Notes under the pieces: generated by a model
What the model was told of the DNA's origin: nothing
The model's input: only the letters and a program-made list of their open reading frames with translations
The model's database searches: none
Translations under genes and position numbers: made by a program
In this document: positions 33,891 to 42,529 of the stretch, in pieces
How positions within the stretch are numbered: the first letter of the stretch is position 1
Layout of the letters: every line of letters starts with the position of its first letter
NCBI GenBank assembly: GCA_016845105.1
Contig: JAERTF010000193.1
Span: 1-47,011 of the forward strand
DNA from: Bacteroidota bacterium
Lineage (GTDB): Bacteria; Bacteroidota; Bacteroidia; Bacteroidales; F082
Direction of reading: 5' to 3'
Length of the DNA stretch: 47,011 nt

Positions 33891-36761
33891 TTATTTGATC
33901 TTTCCTTTTTGGATTATTTCGATATTGTTTCCATTCCATTCCAGATTTACAATCCATTTTTTCGAACTATAGTCAAAGTAATACTCATTGATTGTACTGG
34001 TTTTGTTTTCTGATTTAGTCAATTCAACATCATCAACAAATAAGGAATCAATACTTGAACCAAATAAGCCAACAATTTCAATTTTAACCATTCTTTTTTT
34101 GGGCTCATCCAAATACCCATTTCCCTTTGATTCGAGAGTGTAACTATATTCTCCGTCGGATATCATCTTACGCTCCATTACAATCAAACTGTAATTGCCA
34201 CTTTCAAAAGTTCCAAATGTTCTACCATCGTCTTCGAACATTGTGTAAGTATTTGTGGCACCCGAATGGTCGAAATAATATCGGATTGTTAAATTTTTTG
34301 TGGTATAATTGTCTGTAGTACTAAAATATGGAACCATCGGTATAAATGATCCGGCCTTTACAAATACAGGTATTGTTTCCAATTTTATAACTACATTTTT
34401 TGATTTTCCCCCGTCAAAAAGATAATTATCCCAGAAGTTATACCACTTATTTCCTTTGGGTAGATATATTTCCTGTTTTGCTTTTCCTTTTTCCACGATT
34501 GGAACTATAAGTATATCATCACCAAACATATATTCATTATCAACATTGTAAGTTGTTGTGTCATCCGGAAACTCATAAAAAAGAGGTCGTACAATTGGAT
34601 AGCCATGCAAATTGGCTTCTGCTGATAAGGTATAAATGTATGGTAGTAGTTGGTACCTTAATTTCATGAATTTCCTCACAATATTTTTCGTAGTATCATT
34701 AAAATATACTGGTTCAGAAGGTATGCCAGACCCATGAGGACGGAGTATTGGTGAAAAGCATGCCATCTGTAACCAACGGGTATATAACTCATTATCCATT
34801 GCTCCTTGGGCAAACCCACCTGCATCGGAATGAATAAATGGTAATCCACTTAAACTCATGTGAATTAAAAGTGGCAATTGCGCTTGTAAACCACCCCAAC
34901 TGCGAGATACATCTCCTGTCCAGGGATATATTGAATATCGCTGTGACCCTGCAAACCCTGCTCTATTTAGATTAAATAGTCGTTTATTCGGAAAGTCATT
35001 TCTAAAATTTTCGAAAAGTGCTTTGTGCCAATAATGCCCATAAATATTATGGACCTCGTCGGCTTTTCCAATAACGTGAATCTGATCTGAAGGATGATTT
35101 TCGGGCTCACCTAGGTCTCCCCACCATCCTTCAACTCCAATTTCCATTTGCTTTTTGTATTGTTTCCAAAACCAGTCTCCAGCCTCAGGTTTAAAAATAT
35201 CGATAAGCGCACCATCTCCAAAATAGAACTCTTTATTTACATATGAATTACCATTGGAGTCGAGTGCAAGGATTCTTAGTTGATCTGCAATTTTGAAATT
35301 CTCCAACGAATCAAGAATATATGGCTCTGTAATTAGTACCGTTTTTACTCCCTTATTCCTAAAATCCGATATCATTTTTTCAGGGTCAGGCCATGCTGGT
35401 TTGTACCAGTCAAGCCGACCCATTGTACCATGAATACTATCGCCGAACCAATAAAAATCAAGAATTATTGCATCAATCGGGAAATCTTCATCCTGCATTA
35501 AACTTACTATCGAGTCTGTTTCAAGCTGATTTCTATAGGCCATTCTTGATTGTAAGTTGCCTAATGCCCAACGAGGGGGTAGGGGTTGGGTACCAGTTAG
35601 CTTAGCATAGTTTCTGGAAATAGATTTATAGTCCGACCCAGCAACTACAGTATATTTCATTGTACCACCAATGGCAGCCCATTCAAGTATTCCGGGTTCG
35701 TTTTCACCTACGTCTGCATATCCCTTTTGTGGATTATCGAACAGAAGTAGGTATTTATTTGATGAAACAATCAAAGGAATGGAGTAGTTTAAATTTCTGG
35801 CACCTATTTCATAACCATATTTTGGCCTATTATAAAGTTTGTAACTACCTCCCACAAGATTTAAACCGTTAGACCTTTCACCTAAACCGTAAATTTTTTC
35901 ATTTTCTGCAATTTTAAATCTTAAACCATCGGTATCCGACCGTCTGAAAAAACCTTTTTCTTCCTTTACAATAGTATCATCATTATATATAAATGCGATA
36001 AAAAAAGGGTTTTTGTGAATTGCAAGAGAAAGACTGTCAGTTCTCACTCTTAACCATCTATCATTATCAAGTATTTTATAGTTAGTATAATTGGTGGTCA
36101 ATGTTGTGGAATGAGACGAATCGGGTGTTATTATACTTTGAGGAAAGTGCTTTATTCCAATAATATTGCTATTATATGGAGTTATACGCGTAATACCATG
36201 ATCGGTTAGTATATCAATAACAGTATCTCTGTTTAGGTGAGAGATATATTTGCGATTATTATAAGCATATTTTTTCTCAGCACTAACTGGTGGGGTATAA
36301 TTGTTAACTGGTAGAAAAATATCTTCATTATTTGATGTTTTTCCAACCTTAGATCCATTTTCATTCCTAAAAACAAATGCTAGTTGTTGAATAACCTCAT
36401 CAGGTCGTAAACCATAAAAATCATTAATTACAAACTTAAATTCATGAAGACCGTTTCCTGTGCTATGCATTTTAACTCTACTATCATCTTCTCCCCAATT
36501 ACCTACAACATGTTTCCAATCACCTCCATCAATACTGCGGTTTGTTATTGCACCTGTATGTAAGTATATTGCACCATCATAATCCAATAAAGACTGATTA
36601 CCTAAATTAGGGTTATATGTAAGAATTACAGTATCAGTAGGAGAAGGGTTAATTGGATATAGCCAAGCAACCTGGGCATTTAGAATATTTGCAAGAAAAG
36701 CTAATAGGAATATTGTAATTGAGGTTGCTAGTCTCCTATTTCGCCTACTATTATAAACCAT
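33891..36761 (-). CDS. GH31 alpha-glucosidase with N-terminal starch-binding-like module
   Basis: The 956-residue enzyme has a signal peptide (cleavage near NAQ, residue 29). A module of about 120 residues comes next (about 30-150), with PINPSPTDTVILTYN, YLHTGAITN and LAFVFRNENGSKVGK, typical of CBM-like extensions in Bacteroidota amylases. The GH31 part begins near 170 with its N-terminal beta domain (YGLGERS). The barrel shows the nucleophile in WWGDLGEPE near 550 and acid/base Asp in FIHSDAGGF near 640. It would release glucose from the non-reducing ends of malto-oligosaccharides in the periplasm. Its start codon overlaps the stop of the SusA-like gene (TAATG). Confidence 0.92.
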   Translation of the reverse strand: MVYNSRRNRRLATSITIFLLAFLANILNAQVAWLYPINPSPTDTVILTYNPNLGNQSLLDYDGAIYLHTGAITNRSIDGGDWKHVVGNWGEDDSRVKMHSTGNGLHEFKFVINDFYGLRPDEVIQQLAFVFRNENGSKVGKTSNNEDIFLPVNNYTPPVSAEKKYAYNNRKYISHLNRDTVIDILTDHGITRITPYNSNIIGIKHFPQSIITPDSSHSTTLTTNYTNYKILDNDRWLRVRTDSLSLAIHKNPFFIAFIYNDDTIVKEEKGFFRRSDTDGLRFKIAENEKIYGLGERSNGLNLVGGSYKLYNRPKYGYEIGARNLNYSIPLIVSSNKYLLLFDNPQKGYADVGENEPGILEWAAIGGTMKYTVVAGSDYKSISRNYAKLTGTQPLPPRWALGNLQSRMAYRNQLETDSIVSLMQDEDFPIDAIILDFYWFGDSIHGTMGRLDWYKPAWPDPEKMISDFRNKGVKTVLITEPYILDSLENFKIADQLRILALDSNGNSYVNKEFYFGDGALIDIFKPEAGDWFWKQYKKQMEIGVEGWWGDLGEPENHPSDQIHVIGKADEVHNIYGHYWHKALFENFRNDFPNKRLFNLNRAGFAGSQRYSIYPWTGDVSRSWGGLQAQLPLLIHMSLSGLPFIHSDAGGFAQGAMDNELYTRWLQMACFSPILRPHGSGIPSEPVYFNDTTKNIVRKFMKLRYQLLPYIYTLSAEANLHGYPIVRPLFYEFPDDTTTYNVDNEYMFGDDILIVPIVEKGKAKQEIYLPKGNKWYNFWDNYLFDGGKSKNVVIKLETIPVFVKAGSFIPMVPYFSTTDNYTTKNLTIRYYFDHSGATNTYTMFEDDGRTFGTFESGNYSLIVMERKMISDGEYSYTLESKGNGYLDEPKKRMVKIEIVGLFGSSIDSLFVDDVELTKSENKTSTINEYYFDYSSKKWIVNLEWNGNNIEIIQKGKIK

Positions 36762-38620
36762 TATTTCGACAATTCAATAATTAATGGTGACTTGGCTGGT
36801 ATGTCAATTTTATTGATATTATCCCAACTACGACGATCAAGTACGCTGATTCCTTTAGTATTGCATCCGATGCTATTTTTAAACCTGGTCATATCAACAC
36901 TTTTATCTTCAGTAGTATTGTTTAGCATAACCATTACTGTATTTCCGTTTTGTTTTTTGAAGTAAACATAAACACCATCTTCAGGAATATAGTGTGTAAG
37001 TTTTCCAAACTGGATGGTTTCATTTGATTTTCTCCAATTCAGAAGTTTACGCAAGAAATCGAATGCTTCATTTTGTTTTTCTGTTCGACCTTCTTTTGTA
37101 AAAGCATTATCAGGGTCACCATCCCAACCACCTGGGAAGTCTTTACGAATGTCACCATGGCCTTTATGTTCCTCACCGGTCATTAAAATTTCTGTACCGT
37201 AATAAAGTGATGGTATTCCACGTGTGGTAAGCATAAATGCCATAGCTAGTTTAAAGCTGTTTATATCTTCATTTATTTTTGTGTAGAACCGATCTCCATC
37301 ATGGTTGTCAGCAAAAGTTACAATATTTTCGGGCATCGAATATACATAGTCTTGAGAAAGAACCTCATACAATTGTGCAGTCCCGGTAGACCAACCTTCA
37401 TTCTCATTAAAAGCTTTGCTAATGGCATACATCAAAGGAAAATCAAATACGTTTGTGAGATTGGATTTGTATCCATCTTTATTTGTGCTGTTATTTAACC
37501 AATATGCGACTGCAGGTGGTTGTGAAAGCCATGATTCGCCAACGACATTGTAATTGGGGTATTCTTCAAGTACTCTACGCATCCACTCGGCCATAAAGTC
37601 TTTATAAGGATATGGGTATGTATCCTGCCGTATACCATCTAGACCTGAATATTCAATCCACCAGATACTGTTTTGTATTAAATAATTTGCCATATATGGA
37701 TTGTTTTGATTTAGATCTGCCATCGTTTTGTCAAACCATCCTTTTACCATTTTATTATAATCATAATCAGAGGCATATGGATCGCTTACTGTGCCTCCCC
37801 GGTAATTTGATCGAGTAAATTCAGGCCATTCATTGTACCAGTCTTTCATTGGTAGTTCATCTTTCCAATAATAACCTGTTCCAAGATGGTTAAAGATCAT
37901 ATCCATTATAACCTTAATTCCTTTTGAATGTGCTTTTTTAATGAATGTTACATAATCTTCGTTAGTACCATAACGAGGATCGATTTTATATAAATCAGTA
38001 ACTGCATAGCCGTGATATGAGTATACTGGCATATTGTTTTCCAACAATGGATTTGCCCAAATGGCAGTTACACCTAGGTCACTTAAATAATCTAGTTTAT
38101 TACTCATCCCAGCGATATCACCACCATGTCTTCCGTTAGGGTTTGTCCTATCAGCAGCTTCAAGCATATTTGGCATATTATCATTGCTTACATCACCATT
38201 ACTAAATCTATCTGGCATCAATAAATAAATCACGTCCGAGTTGTCGAATCCTTGATGTAGTTTTGGATTGCTGACACGTTTTTTTAGTTCATATTTATAT
38301 GTTGCAACAGTTTTTTTTCCCCGGACGAAGTCAATGTCAAAAAAACCAGGTTGAGCATTTTTATCAATTTTAAGATTAACAAACAAATAATTTGGACTTT
38401 CTACAATTATTGTTTCTTCAATATGTACACCATCATAGTTAATCACTGGCCTGGTTTCTGATATCCTTTCACCATGTACTAATAATTGCAAGTTTGGGTT
38501 TTTCATTTCAGCCCACCAAAAAGGAGGGTCAACTCTATCCAGTTTAATTTGAGCTCCAAATAAATTTGTACTCATAACTAATATTACTATTGTAATAAGT
38601 AAACTATGTAAATTTTTCAT
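36761..38620 (-). CDS. susA: SusA-like neopullulanase / cyclomaltodextrinase (GH13)
   Basis: This 619-residue GH13 enzyme has a signal peptide (ending near LFGA, residue 23) and the N-terminal cyclomaltodextrinase-type beta domain (about 24-115, VDPPFWWAEMKNPNLQLLVHG) seen in SusA. Barrel motifs are DMIFNHLG (region I), GLDGIRQDTYPY with nucleophile Asp (region II), NVVGESWLS with acid/base Glu (region III) and TFADNHDGDRF (region IV). It should cut imported malto-oligosaccharides in the periplasm. It opens the operon with GH31 and the second GH13 gene, about 130 bases from a candidate LacI operator. Confidence 0.92.
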   Translation of the reverse strand: MKNLHSLLITIVILVMSTNLFGAQIKLDRVDPPFWWAEMKNPNLQLLVHGERISETRPVINYDGVHIEETIIVESPNYLFVNLKIDKNAQPGFFDIDFVRGKKTVATYKYELKKRVSNPKLHQGFDNSDVIYLLMPDRFSNGDVSNDNMPNMLEAADRTNPNGRHGGDIAGMSNKLDYLSDLGVTAIWANPLLENNMPVYSYHGYAVTDLYKIDPRYGTNEDYVTFIKKAHSKGIKVIMDMIFNHLGTGYYWKDELPMKDWYNEWPEFTRSNYRGGTVSDPYASDYDYNKMVKGWFDKTMADLNQNNPYMANYLIQNSIWWIEYSGLDGIRQDTYPYPYKDFMAEWMRRVLEEYPNYNVVGESWLSQPPAVAYWLNNSTNKDGYKSNLTNVFDFPLMYAISKAFNENEGWSTGTAQLYEVLSQDYVYSMPENIVTFADNHDGDRFYTKINEDINSFKLAMAFMLTTRGIPSLYYGTEILMTGEEHKGHGDIRKDFPGGWDGDPDNAFTKEGRTEKQNEAFDFLRKLLNWRKSNETIQFGKLTHYIPEDGVYVYFKKQNGNTVMVMLNNTTEDKSVDMTRFKNSIGCNTKGISVLDRRSWDNINKIDIPAKSPLIIELSK

Positions 38621-38648
38621 GGCACATTAACTTTGTTCGTGTATTTTT

Positions 38649-38656
38649 CAAAAGTA
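38649..38656 (-). promoter_or_regulatory. Possible -7 box of the susA-GH31-GH13 operon
   Basis: On the minus strand the bases read TACTTTTG, matching TAnnTTTG, about 30 bases before the susA start. The operator core begins 99 bases upstream, against 98 bases for the T9SS starch-binding gene. A clear -33 element was not seen. Confidence 0.4.
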
Positions 38657-38755
38657 TAATATTTCAACAAGTTAGGAAACCACTTTTATAATCATTTAAG
38701 TATTTTTGGACAAATGGGATAAAAATAAATAATGGAATCTTCAATACTTGCCATG

Positions 38756-38765
38756 CAAACGATTG
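38756..38765. promoter_or_regulatory. Candidate LacI-family operator between the susA-like and TreS-like genes
   Basis: CAAACGATTG, within TGCAAACGATTGAT, is identical in its 10-base core to the site at 9744-9753 and differs by one base from the core of the perfect palindrome at 51-64. Confidence 0.5.
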
Positions 38766-38854
38766 ATATAAACGAAAGGTAATGCAAAAAACTTTATAGT
38801 CTAAATGTTAAGCCTTTTGGACATGCTTTTTCGAAATAAGGAGGGCTTTTGTAG

Positions 38855-38862
38855 TATTTTTG
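38855..38862 (+). promoter_or_regulatory. Possible -7 box of the TreS-like gene
   Basis: TATTTTTG fits TAnnTTTG and lies 21 bases before the ATG at 38884. The operator core ends 89 bases upstream. Confidence 0.4.
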
Positions 38863-38883
38863 CTTAGAAATAGATTTAAGGTT

Positions 38884-40590
38884 ATGAATAAAAGTGCATT
38901 ATTGTATTCCTATTGGAAGCAGCTCTATCCAGATTTACCAACTGATAAACTTGATAGTTTTATCACTTCATTAGTAATACCCAAAAAACAAAGTCAGGAA
39001 AGTGATTGGTACAAAGATGCAATAGTTTATGCACTTTATGTGGATCTTTATAATGATGATTTTAATGGACTTACAGATAAATTAGACTATATACAAAAAT
39101 TGGGAGTTAACTGCCTGTGGTTATTGCCAATACTAAAATCTCCAATGCGAGATGCAGGTTTTGATATCAGTAAATATGATGAAATCCGTCCTGATTTGTT
39201 AGGGTTAACCGAAAGTAGTACGAAAGATGAACAGGAAATTGTTTTTGATAGCTTTTTGCAGGAGGCACATAAACGTAATATTCGTGTAATTTTTGATATA
39301 GCAATTAACCATTCATCCGATCAGCATCCATGGTTTTTAGAATCGCAAAAAGATCATAAAAATGTATATAGTGATTACTACATTTGGCGAGATAAACCTG
39401 ATGAATACCTTGATGCAAGACTACTTTTTAAAGGAATAGAAGATTCGAATTGGGAGAAGCTAGGTAATAGATATTATTTCCATAGATTCTTTAGTTTTCA
39501 ACCTGACTTGAACTATAGAAATCCAGATGTACTATTATCAATGGCTAGCAATTTGCTCCATTGGCAGTCAGTTGGTGTAGATGGTTTTAGAGCTGATGCA
39601 ATTCCCTATTTGTGGAAAGAAGATGGTACTAGCTGTGAAAACCTTGAACTTACTCATGTAATTGTTAAGTTTTTTAGAGCTGTACTCGACTTTGTTAATC
39701 CAGGTACTTTGCTACTTGCCGAGGCTTGTCAGAAACCCAAAGAAGTTGTTAAATATATGGGAGATAATGATGAATGTCATGCTGCCTATCATTTTCCACT
39801 CATGCCTATGATATTCAAGTCAATAGCTCAGGGAAACTCAGAACCAATCAAGCATGTTTTAAGCAAGGAGGTAACACCTCAGATTAACAAAGATAATCAA
39901 TGGTTTTCTTTTCTGCGGGTTCATGATGAATTAAGTTTGGAGTTGGTTTATGTATCAGAAGAAGATAGAAAGTATATTCACGAAAACTATTGTCATAAAC
40001 CCCAATGGGATTTTAGAGTTGGGGAAGGAATCTCGGCTAGGTTAAGTGAATTAATGGGTCGAGATGTATCAAAAGTTGCCTTATCTTATTCGATTATGCT
40101 AACACTCTTGGGTACTCCTGTAGTATATTATGGTGACGAATTTGGTAAACTCAATGACGAAAAATATTACAACGAACAAATTAAACTAACTGGTAAAGAT
40201 GATACCAGGTTTTTGGTTAGAGGAAGGATTGATTGGGATAAGTTAGAGGTTGATTTAAGTGATACCGACAATTTCCATTTAAAAGTTTATTCATTGGTTA
40301 GTAGCATGTTGAATACTCGTCGAGATTATTTAGCCTTTGGACGAGGTGATCTAGACTTTATTGATGTTTTTGATGAATTGGGAGGTCGATGCACCCAAAT
40401 TTTATCCTACACCAGGAATTATAATAATGAGAAAATTCTAATAATTAATAATCTATCAGATAAAGATCAAATTATAGTTAACCCGATAGAAGATAATAAT
40501 TTAGCATTGCTCAACATGAATGGTTTTAGCACTGTTGAAGATTCATTCGTGCTTCAAGGCAATGGATTTGCTTGGTTATTACTAGTTTAG
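38884..40590 (+). CDS. Trehalose-synthase-like GH13 enzyme (TreS family)
   Basis: The 568-residue cytoplasmic enzyme has no signal peptide and starts at ATG 38884. The TTG at 38860, which would extend the frame, is ignored because it overlaps the -7 box. Strong TreS resemblance appears in INHSSDQHPWF, the nucleophile motif VDGFRADAIPYLW, NCENLELTH, the acid/base motif LLAEACQKP, and the TreS-specific DNDECHAAYHFPLMP. In region IV the usual NHD reads VHD (FLRVHDELSLE). Canonical TreS interconverts maltose and trehalose. The Asn-to-Val change and other differences leave open a different maltose-active transglycosidase. There is no fused maltokinase domain. Confidence 0.8.
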   Translation: MNKSALLYSYWKQLYPDLPTDKLDSFITSLVIPKKQSQESDWYKDAIVYALYVDLYNDDFNGLTDKLDYIQKLGVNCLWLLPILKSPMRDAGFDISKYDEIRPDLLGLTESSTKDEQEIVFDSFLQEAHKRNIRVIFDIAINHSSDQHPWFLESQKDHKNVYSDYYIWRDKPDEYLDARLLFKGIEDSNWEKLGNRYYFHRFFSFQPDLNYRNPDVLLSMASNLLHWQSVGVDGFRADAIPYLWKEDGTSCENLELTHVIVKFFRAVLDFVNPGTLLLAEACQKPKEVVKYMGDNDECHAAYHFPLMPMIFKSIAQGNSEPIKHVLSKEVTPQINKDNQWFSFLRVHDELSLELVYVSEEDRKYIHENYCHKPQWDFRVGEGISARLSELMGRDVSKVALSYSIMLTLLGTPVVYYGDEFGKLNDEKYYNEQIKLTGKDDTRFLVRGRIDWDKLEVDLSDTDNFHLKVYSLVSSMLNTRRDYLAFGRGDLDFIDVFDELGGRCTQILSYTRNYNNEKILIINNLSDKDQIIVNPIEDNNLALLNMNGFSTVEDSFVLQGNGFAWLLLV

Positions 40591-42111
40591 TTTTCTTTTC
40601 TTAATAAGGTATGTTGATAATACGGCAACTACCCCAGCAACAATAAAAGTTAGTAACCTGGATGTAATTATTTTATCCATACCTGTACTTATCCAGATAA
40701 TTGTAAAAAGCAAACCCGAAATAATTGTTATTATTGCTGCAATTCCGTGGTATCTTTTCCAAAAAAGTGTTAGTAAAATTACCACAGAAAATGTTGAACC
40801 TATCCCAGCCCATACATAACCAACAATAGTGTAAATCAAATCACTTGGTGAATAATAAGCTAGTACTAATGCAATTATTGATAATATCGCAGTAACTATT
40901 CGTGATGTTAATAAGGATGTGTGTGAATCCAATTTGCCTTTTCTTAGAGGCTTAATTATATTTTCACTCAGTTCAGTAGATGAAAGTATCAAGAGTGAAT
41001 TGGCTGTTGATATTATTGCAGCTAATACACCTGTTATTAATAAACCTGCTATCACGGGGTGAAATATAGTAGTGAGTACTTCAGGCATTACTGTTTCTTG
41101 ATCAGCTAAGCCTTTGGGCCCGAATATCGCAATACCGATCCAGCCTATCATTAAGGCACCAATATATGCAATAATTGTCCATATTACCCCTATGTTTCTT
41201 GCTTTCTTTGCTTCTCTGGCATCGGTAATTGCCATAAATCTCATACTTAATTGTGGTTGTCCACCTAAATATCCAAAAAACCAAGAAAATGCTCCGGCAA
41301 TAATTATCCCAGTCCCTAGTCCGCTAACAACATTTCTCATATTTGGAAAGAAATTATTCAATGTTCCTTCCAGTGGTGAACCTTCCTGTAGTACCGCTCC
41401 ACCTGTAAAGGTTGAGTATGAATCTCCAGCATTTGACAGTGCTTCGCTAATGTTGGAGGCATAAACCAAACCTTCAGGCATATTACTCAAATATATTATC
41501 CCGGCAATGGGTGCAATTATTAAGGTAATTATCATTATAATGGCTTGTACAACATCAGTATATGTTACACTTCTGAAACCACCGTAAATTGTATATGGTA
41601 TAACAAGTCCAACAACCAATAGCATTCCATAAATCTTTTGAATTCCAAATAAGTTCTCAAGTGTTTTTCCGCCACCAATAAATTGGGCACCAACGTAAAA
41701 GAAAAAGAAGAACACAATAGTTGAGCTTCCTACAACTCTAATCCATTTTCCAACTTCGCCATGACTTTTTGCAATATAGTCGGTAAATGTGTCAACTTTA
41801 TATTTTTCAGCAGCATCGCGAAGTCGCCATGCTAATAATATCCATGCGAATAGTATACCAGTAACACATCCTATTGCCGTCCATATTTCAAGTAACCCAG
41901 TTGCATATGCTGCACCCGGTAATCCAAGTAATGCCCATGATGATTCACCGGTAGCCCTTTCCGAAAGAGCAGCTACCCAACCTGGAAGTTTTTTGTCAGC
42001 AATTGCAAAATCCGACCCTGTTTTTACTTTCCTTCCTTGATAAAAACCAATCAATATGATGAATACCATATAGGCAATCATTACTATCAGCATCTGAGTT
42101 TGATTCTCCAT
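40582..42111 (-). CDS. Sodium/solute symporter, PutP-like (SSS family)
   Basis: The 509-residue transporter should carry a solute together with sodium through about 13 membrane helices. The N-terminal ATGESSWALLGLPGAAYATG segment corresponds to the PutP helix with the sodium-binding serine (PutP: SGWLLMGLPGA). The PutP-type region YTIYGGFRSVTYTDVVQAI is also present. Proline is the likely substrate by family. Convergence with the TreS-like gene (stops overlap by 9 bases) makes a sugar conceivable, but no sugar-symporter signature was recognised. A pruA gene lies 9 kb away. Confidence 0.85.
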   Translation of the reverse strand: MENQTQMLIVMIAYMVFIILIGFYQGRKVKTGSDFAIADKKLPGWVAALSERATGESSWALLGLPGAAYATGLLEIWTAIGCVTGILFAWILLAWRLRDAAEKYKVDTFTDYIAKSHGEVGKWIRVVGSSTIVFFFFFYVGAQFIGGGKTLENLFGIQKIYGMLLVVGLVIPYTIYGGFRSVTYTDVVQAIIMIITLIIAPIAGIIYLSNMPEGLVYASNISEALSNAGDSYSTFTGGAVLQEGSPLEGTLNNFFPNMRNVVSGLGTGIIIAGAFSWFFGYLGGQPQLSMRFMAITDAREAKKARNIGVIWTIIAYIGALMIGWIGIAIFGPKGLADQETVMPEVLTTIFHPVIAGLLITGVLAAIISTANSLLILSSTELSENIIKPLRKGKLDSHTSLLTSRIVTAILSIIALVLAYYSPSDLIYTIVGYVWAGIGSTFSVVILLTLFWKRYHGIAAIITIISGLLFTIIWISTGMDKIITSRLLTFIVAGVVAVLSTYLIKKRKLN

Positions 42112-42155
42112 TTTATTGATTATTTTGGTAAAATCCAGAATGAAATTAACGCAAG

Positions 42156-42163
42156 CAAATTTA
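42156..42163 (-). promoter_or_regulatory. Possible -7 box of the symporter gene
   Basis: On the minus strand the bases read TAAATTTG, about 45 bases before the symporter start. No convincing -33 element. Confidence 0.3.
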
Positions 42164-42239
42164 ATAAGAATGTGCTAAATTTGACATACTGATAAAACAA
42201 TATCGATGTTTTGAAGCACAATAATAATTGCACGATAGC

Positions 42240-42247
42240 TATATTTG
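42240..42247 (+). promoter_or_regulatory. -7 box of the cysteine-rich small protein gene
   Basis: TATATTTG matches TAnnTTTG, and the ATG follows 16 bases later, a normal leader for this phylum. The nearest TTTG upstream is 26 bases away, somewhat far for -33. Confidence 0.4.
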
Positions 42248-42263
42248 TACTTAAATTAAACTA

Positions 42264-42464
42264 ATGAAAACAGTTAACACTTCTCTTTTTTCCGACGAAT
42301 GCTGGGGAATACAAATAAATGGCACAAGCCATTGTAGTAATATATCGTGCAGATGGTTCGGGTTAACAGCATGTGAGGGAAAAAACATTATCAAAACCGG
42401 CTATAACCTGAAAGGATATAAGGTTGGGAAATTTGGTATAGAAAAAAATAACAACCTTAAATAA
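42264..42464 (+). CDS. Cysteine-rich 66-residue protein
   Basis: This short frame between the symporter and priA has four cysteines (Cys13, Cys24, Cys29, Cys37) and a compact pattern, CSNISCRWFGLTACEGKNI, followed by a glycine-rich tail (TGYNLKGYKVGKFGIE). It has no signal peptide, so it should be cytoplasmic, and the cysteines could bind zinc or an iron-sulfur cluster. A good -7 box precedes it, the codon use looks normal, and it has no overlapping gene. I do not recognise the family. Real-gene status is likely but not certain. Confidence 0.6.
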   Translation: MKTVNTSLFSDECWGIQINGTSHCSNISCRWFGLTACEGKNIIKTGYNLKGYKVGKFGIEKNNNLK

Positions 42465-42529
42465 TTAGCTATTCCTGAAAAGTGATAATTATTTATACTT
42501 TTATCCTCAGTTAATTTTCAAATGAATCG

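Larger units (their letters stand above)
38621..38883. promoter_or_regulatory. Divergent control region between the susA-like and TreS-like genes
   Basis: This 263-base gap holds -7-like boxes for both directions and one candidate LacI operator between them (separate entries). One operator could therefore serve both the periplasmic hydrolase operon and the cytoplasmic TreS-like gene. Confidence 0.6.

Noticed and set aside
42193-42213. AAAACA...TGTTTT inverted repeat upstream of the symporter gene
   Set aside because: Six-base AT-rich arms with no related site elsewhere and no matching regulator; too likely by chance.
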